Below are positions 6,616 to 8,484 of a stretch of DNA of 8,484 nt, piece by piece. Made by a program: the position numbers and the translations under genes. How positions within the stretch are numbered: the stretch's first letter is position 1; each line of letters starts with the position of its first letter. Below the pieces are notes generated by a model that saw only the letters and a list, made by a program, of their open reading frames with translations, ran no database searches and had not been told where the DNA came from. The DNA comes from an uncultured Collinsella sp. Its GTDB lineage: Bacteria > Actinomycetota > Coriobacteriia > Coriobacteriales > Coriobacteriaceae. The stretch covers positions 1 to 8,484 of the forward strand of contig URNJ01000070.1 of assembly GCA_900549215.1 (NCBI GenBank). Reading direction: 5' to 3'.

Positions 6616-7612
6616 ATTCGCTCGAGCCGGAATCGGTCGTCTCGGACGTGTCGGAACTGTCATCCGAGCTCTCGTCCTTCGTCTTGGTCGCAGCATCGCG
6701 CGACGTTCCCTGCGGCGTGCTGTTGGCCGTGCTCACGTCCTCATCCGAGGCCGACTGTTCGTCGGTCAGCGAGGTGATGACCAGCACTTCCTCGTTGTTC
6801 TCGGCCGTGGTCTGGGCGCGCACCACAATGGTGTAGTACACGTCGTTTGCCGATTTCTCGACCGACGAGACGGTGCCGAGCGGAAGGCCCTTGGGGAACA
6901 CGCCACCGATGCCCGAGGTCACGATGATGTCGCCAACCTTAACATCGGAGTCGACGCTCACGTACTCAAGACGCAGCGTGCCGTCAGCCTGACCCTGCAG
7001 CATACCCTGGGCGCGCGTGTCCTGCACCATGGCGGACACGCCCGAGTTCTCGTCGCCAATCAGGCGCACGGTGGAGGTCTTGGCCGATACCTCGATAATC
7101 TGGCCGATAACACCGGCAGAACTCGTCACGGGCATGTTGATGGTAAGGCCGTCGGCAGAGCCCTTGTCGATGGTTACGGTCGAGGTCCAGGCATCGCCCG
7201 AGGCACCAACGATACGAGCAGCGGTCGATTTGAGGTTGTAGGTCGACTGCAGCCCGACCAGGCCCTCCAGGCGCTCGGCAGTCTTTTGAGCCTCAGAAAG
7301 CTCGGCGACCTTAGAGGTCAGCTCCTCATTTTGCTTCTTGAGCTCGTCGAGCGTGTCCTGCGACGCCGTTAGGTTAGAGAACACGTTGCCAATCGCATTG
7401 AAGGGAGCCGCCACAGCCGAGCCCACAAAGCGCACCGGAGAGGTAATCGTCGTTACGCCCGAACGCACGGCATGAATCGGCCCTGCCTCGCCCTCGCGGA
7501 TGTAAAACGTGAGCAGCAACACCGAAATCAGGCTGAAAACAATCAACGGGCGCATACCCGTTGATTGTCGCTTGGTATTCATATTTGTGGAGAAACCCGA
7601 AGATCGTGCCAA
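6614..7612 (-). CDS. mreC: Rod shape-determining protein MreC
   Basis: Bitopic membrane protein that links MreB to the periplasmic or extracellular face and activates the RodA-PBP2 synthase. It has 332 residues. A short basic N-terminus is followed by one membrane helix at about 21-38 (RPLIVFSLISVLLLTFYI), a coiled coil at about 84-118 (LDELKKQNEELTSKVAELSE), then the beta-rich MreC domain at about 125-282, with typical motifs such as GDENSGVSAMV and VTSGIGGVFPKGLPLG. The start is TTG at 7612, chosen because AAGGTGG lies 7 bases upstream; the alternative ATG at residue 11 (7582) has no good Shine-Dalgarno. The last 50 residues (about 283-332) are a disordered tail rich in Ser, Thr, Asp and Glu, unlike the rest of the protein. 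The stop TAG at 6616-6614 runs into the mreD ribosome binding site. The family call is firm; the tail function is unknown. Confidence 0.95.
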   Translation of the reverse strand: MARSSGFSTNMNTKRQSTGMRPLIVFSLISVLLLTFYIREGEAGPIHAVRSGVTTITSPVRFVGSAVAAPFNAIGNVFSNLTASQDTLDELKKQNEELTSKVAELSEAQKTAERLEGLVGLQSTYNLKSTAARIVGASGDAWTSTVTIDKGSADGLTINMPVTSSAGVIGQIIEVSAKTSTVRLIGDENSGVSAMVQDTRAQGMLQGQADGTLRLEYVSVDSDVKVGDIIVTSGIGGVFPKGLPLGTVSSVEKSANDVYYTIVVRAQTTAENNEEVLVITSLTDEQSASDEDVSTANSTPQGTSRDAATKTKDESSDDSSDTSETTDSGSSE

Positions 7613-7619
7613 ATGGAAT

Positions 7620-7626
7620 CCACCTT
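7620..7626 (-). promoter_or_regulatory. Ribosome binding site that sets the TTG start of mreC
   Basis: AAGGTGG sits 7 bases before the TTG at 7612, in the 21-base gap after the mreB stop. The in-frame ATG at 7582 has no comparable purine-rich site, so this site decides for the TTG start. Confidence 0.7.
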
Positions 7627-7633
7627 TTGGAAA

Positions 7634-8484
7634 TTAAGCATTGGTCTGGACGAAGCCGCCATCAAACGCATTGGCCTCGAGCACGCGGGCGCAGCCGTTA
7701 ACGACGTTATCGAGCGCCGTGGGGCTGACGTTGACCGAAACACCGGTCTCATCGCGCAGGCGCACGTCGAGACCGCGCAGCAGCGCACCGCCACCGGTCA
7801 GCAAAATGCCGTAGTACATAAGGTCCGAGGCAAGATCGGGAGGCGTAGCGTCGAGTGCGTCCTTGACGGCCTTGGCCATCTCGTCGAGTGGCTTGTTGAG
7901 TGCGCGACGAATCTCCTCGCTCTCGATGCGCACGGTCTTGGGCAGACCGGTGATCACGTCGCGGCCGTTGACCTCGACGTCGAGCTCGTCCTTGAGCGGC
8001 ACGGCGGAACCGACCTTGATTTTGATGTCCTCTGCCGTACGCTCGCCGATGGCCAGGTTGTAGGCATCGCGAACGTGCGTGAGGATGGCCTGGTCGAACT
8101 CGTCACCGGCAATACGGATGGACTGCGAGACGACGATGCCGCCCATAGCGATAACAGCGACCTCGGTGGTACCGCCACCGATGTCGATGACCATGGAGCC
8201 GGTGGGCTCCTCGACAGGCAGGTCGGCGCCGATAGCAGCAGCCATGGGCTCCTCGATCAGGTAGGCCTGGCGAGCGCCGGCCTGGATCGTGGCCTCAAAG
8301 ACAGCGCGCTTCTCGACCGACGTGACGCCGGAGGGAACGCAGACGACAACACGCGGACGCGGAGTCCACGGATAGCGCTTCTCGGACGCCTTGTCGATAA
8401 AGTAGCGGAGCATGGCCTCGGTAACGTCGAAGTCGGCGATGACGCCGTCCTTCAGGGGACGAACGGCCACAATGTTGCCGGGCG
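7634..8484 (-). CDS. mreB: Rod shape-determining protein MreB, actin-like ATPase (5' end cut by window)
   Basis: Bacterial actin homologue that forms ATP-dependent filaments under the membrane and directs lateral peptidoglycan synthesis. The visible part is 282 residues, starting PGNIVAVRPLKDGVIADF, a stretch found about 70-80 residues into MreB proteins, so roughly the first quarter is missing. Actin-fold ATP-binding motifs are visible: VVVCVPSGVTSVEKRAV (connect/phosphate region), EEPMAAAIGA, the phosphate-2 loop VIDIGGGTTEVAV, and the adenosine motif LLTGGGALLRGLD near the C-terminus. The GTG at 8470 lies inside the conserved NIVAVRP stretch and is an internal valine, not a start; the frame stays open to the edge. 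The stop is TAA at 7636-7634, 21 bases before mreC. It is the first visible gene of the operon. The motifs fit MreB far better than DnaK or FtsA; a paralogue such as Mbl cannot be excluded from sequence alone, but the mreCD neighbours support MreB. Confidence 0.97.
   Translation of the reverse strand, partial: PGNIVAVRPLKDGVIADFDVTEAMLRYFIDKASEKRYPWTPRPRVVVCVPSGVTSVEKRAVFEATIQAGARQAYLIEEPMAAAIGADLPVEEPTGSMVIDIGGGTTEVAVIAMGGIVVSQSIRIAGDEFDQAILTHVRDAYNLAIGERTAEDIKIKVGSAVPLKDELDVEVNGRDVITGLPKTVRIESEEIRRALNKPLDEMAKAVKDALDATPPDLASDLMYYGILLTGGGALLRGLDVRLRDETGVSVNVSPTALDNVVNGCARVLEANAFDGGFVQTNA

Larger units (their letters stand above)
1..8484 (-). other. Single predicted transcription unit: elongasome operon plus DUF697-like and radical SAM genes
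   Basis: Seven genes share one strand with gaps of 9 to 21 bases and no hairpin followed by a T run in any gap. Several ribosome binding sites overlap the preceding stop codon. No gap is long enough for an ordinary promoter, although an internal promoter inside a coding region cannot be excluded. The operon promoter would lie right of 8484 and its end left of position 1. Confidence 0.8.

Noticed and set aside
6518..7372. A 284-residue open frame on the plus strand
   Set aside because: Antisense to mreC and part of mreD, Arg/His/Gly-rich, no ribosome binding site or family motif; a codon-bias shadow.
7613..7633. Possible terminator or promoter in the largest intergenic gap (mreB-mreC)
   Set aside because: Only 21 bases, mostly taken up by the mreC ribosome binding site; no inverted repeat with a T run and no room for -35 and -10 boxes.
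8468..8470. GTG as a possible start of mreB
   Set aside because: The codon is within the conserved PGNIVAVRPLKDG stretch and the frame continues to the window edge, so it is an internal valine of a truncated gene.

Overview
The window is one dense block of minus-strand genes: the rod-shape (elongasome) operon of a fairly GC-rich bacterium, joined at its 3' end to a conserved radical SAM gene. Because everything lies on the minus strand, transcription runs from high to low coordinates. The order is mreB (5' end cut by the window edge at 8484), mreC, mreD, a class B penicillin-binding protein 2 (mrdA), rodA, a 309-residue DUF697-like protein, and a radical SAM protein of the TIGR03960 type (3' end cut by the window edge at 1).

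The source is probably an anaerobic gut actinomycete of the Coriobacteriia (Collinsella or a relative). This is an inference from GC-rich codon use, strong AGGAGG-type ribosome binding sites, frequent TTG starts, the absence of oxygen-linked genes and the family mix (mreBCD plus a TIGR03960 radical SAM protein). There is no rRNA or other phylogenetic marker to prove it.

Layout: 7634-8484 mreB (C-terminal 282 residues); 6614-7612 mreC; 6036-6602 mreD; 3953-6022 mrdA; 2717-3943 rodA; 1769-2698 DUF697-like gene; 1-1758 radical SAM gene (N-terminal 586 residues). Every gap is 9 to 21 bases and most hold a purine-rich Shine-Dalgarno sequence, in several cases overlapping the preceding stop codon. 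I see no promoter, terminator, RNA gene, repeat array or mobile element inside the window. The promoter must lie upstream of mreB, outside the window. There is no gene-free stretch longer than 300 bases.

How the genes work together: MreB filaments under the membrane position the MreC/MreD membrane proteins, which activate the RodA (glycan polymerase) and PBP2 (transpeptidase) pair to insert peptidoglycan along the cylinder. The DUF697-like protein has no assigned role; its place directly after rodA, with tight spacing, makes it a candidate accessory factor of the elongasome. The radical SAM protein belongs to a family often found upstream of DUF2344, rng and rplU genes, so this operon may run on into RNA-processing and ribosomal genes beyond the left edge.

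Most of the window is a well-known system. The less ordinary points are the DUF697-like protein with a G-domain-like but P-loop-less N-terminal half, the two hydrophobic N-terminal segments of PBP2, the charged N-terminal extension of RodA, the acidic Ser/Thr-rich tail of MreC, and the direct mreD-mrdA junction with no minCD.
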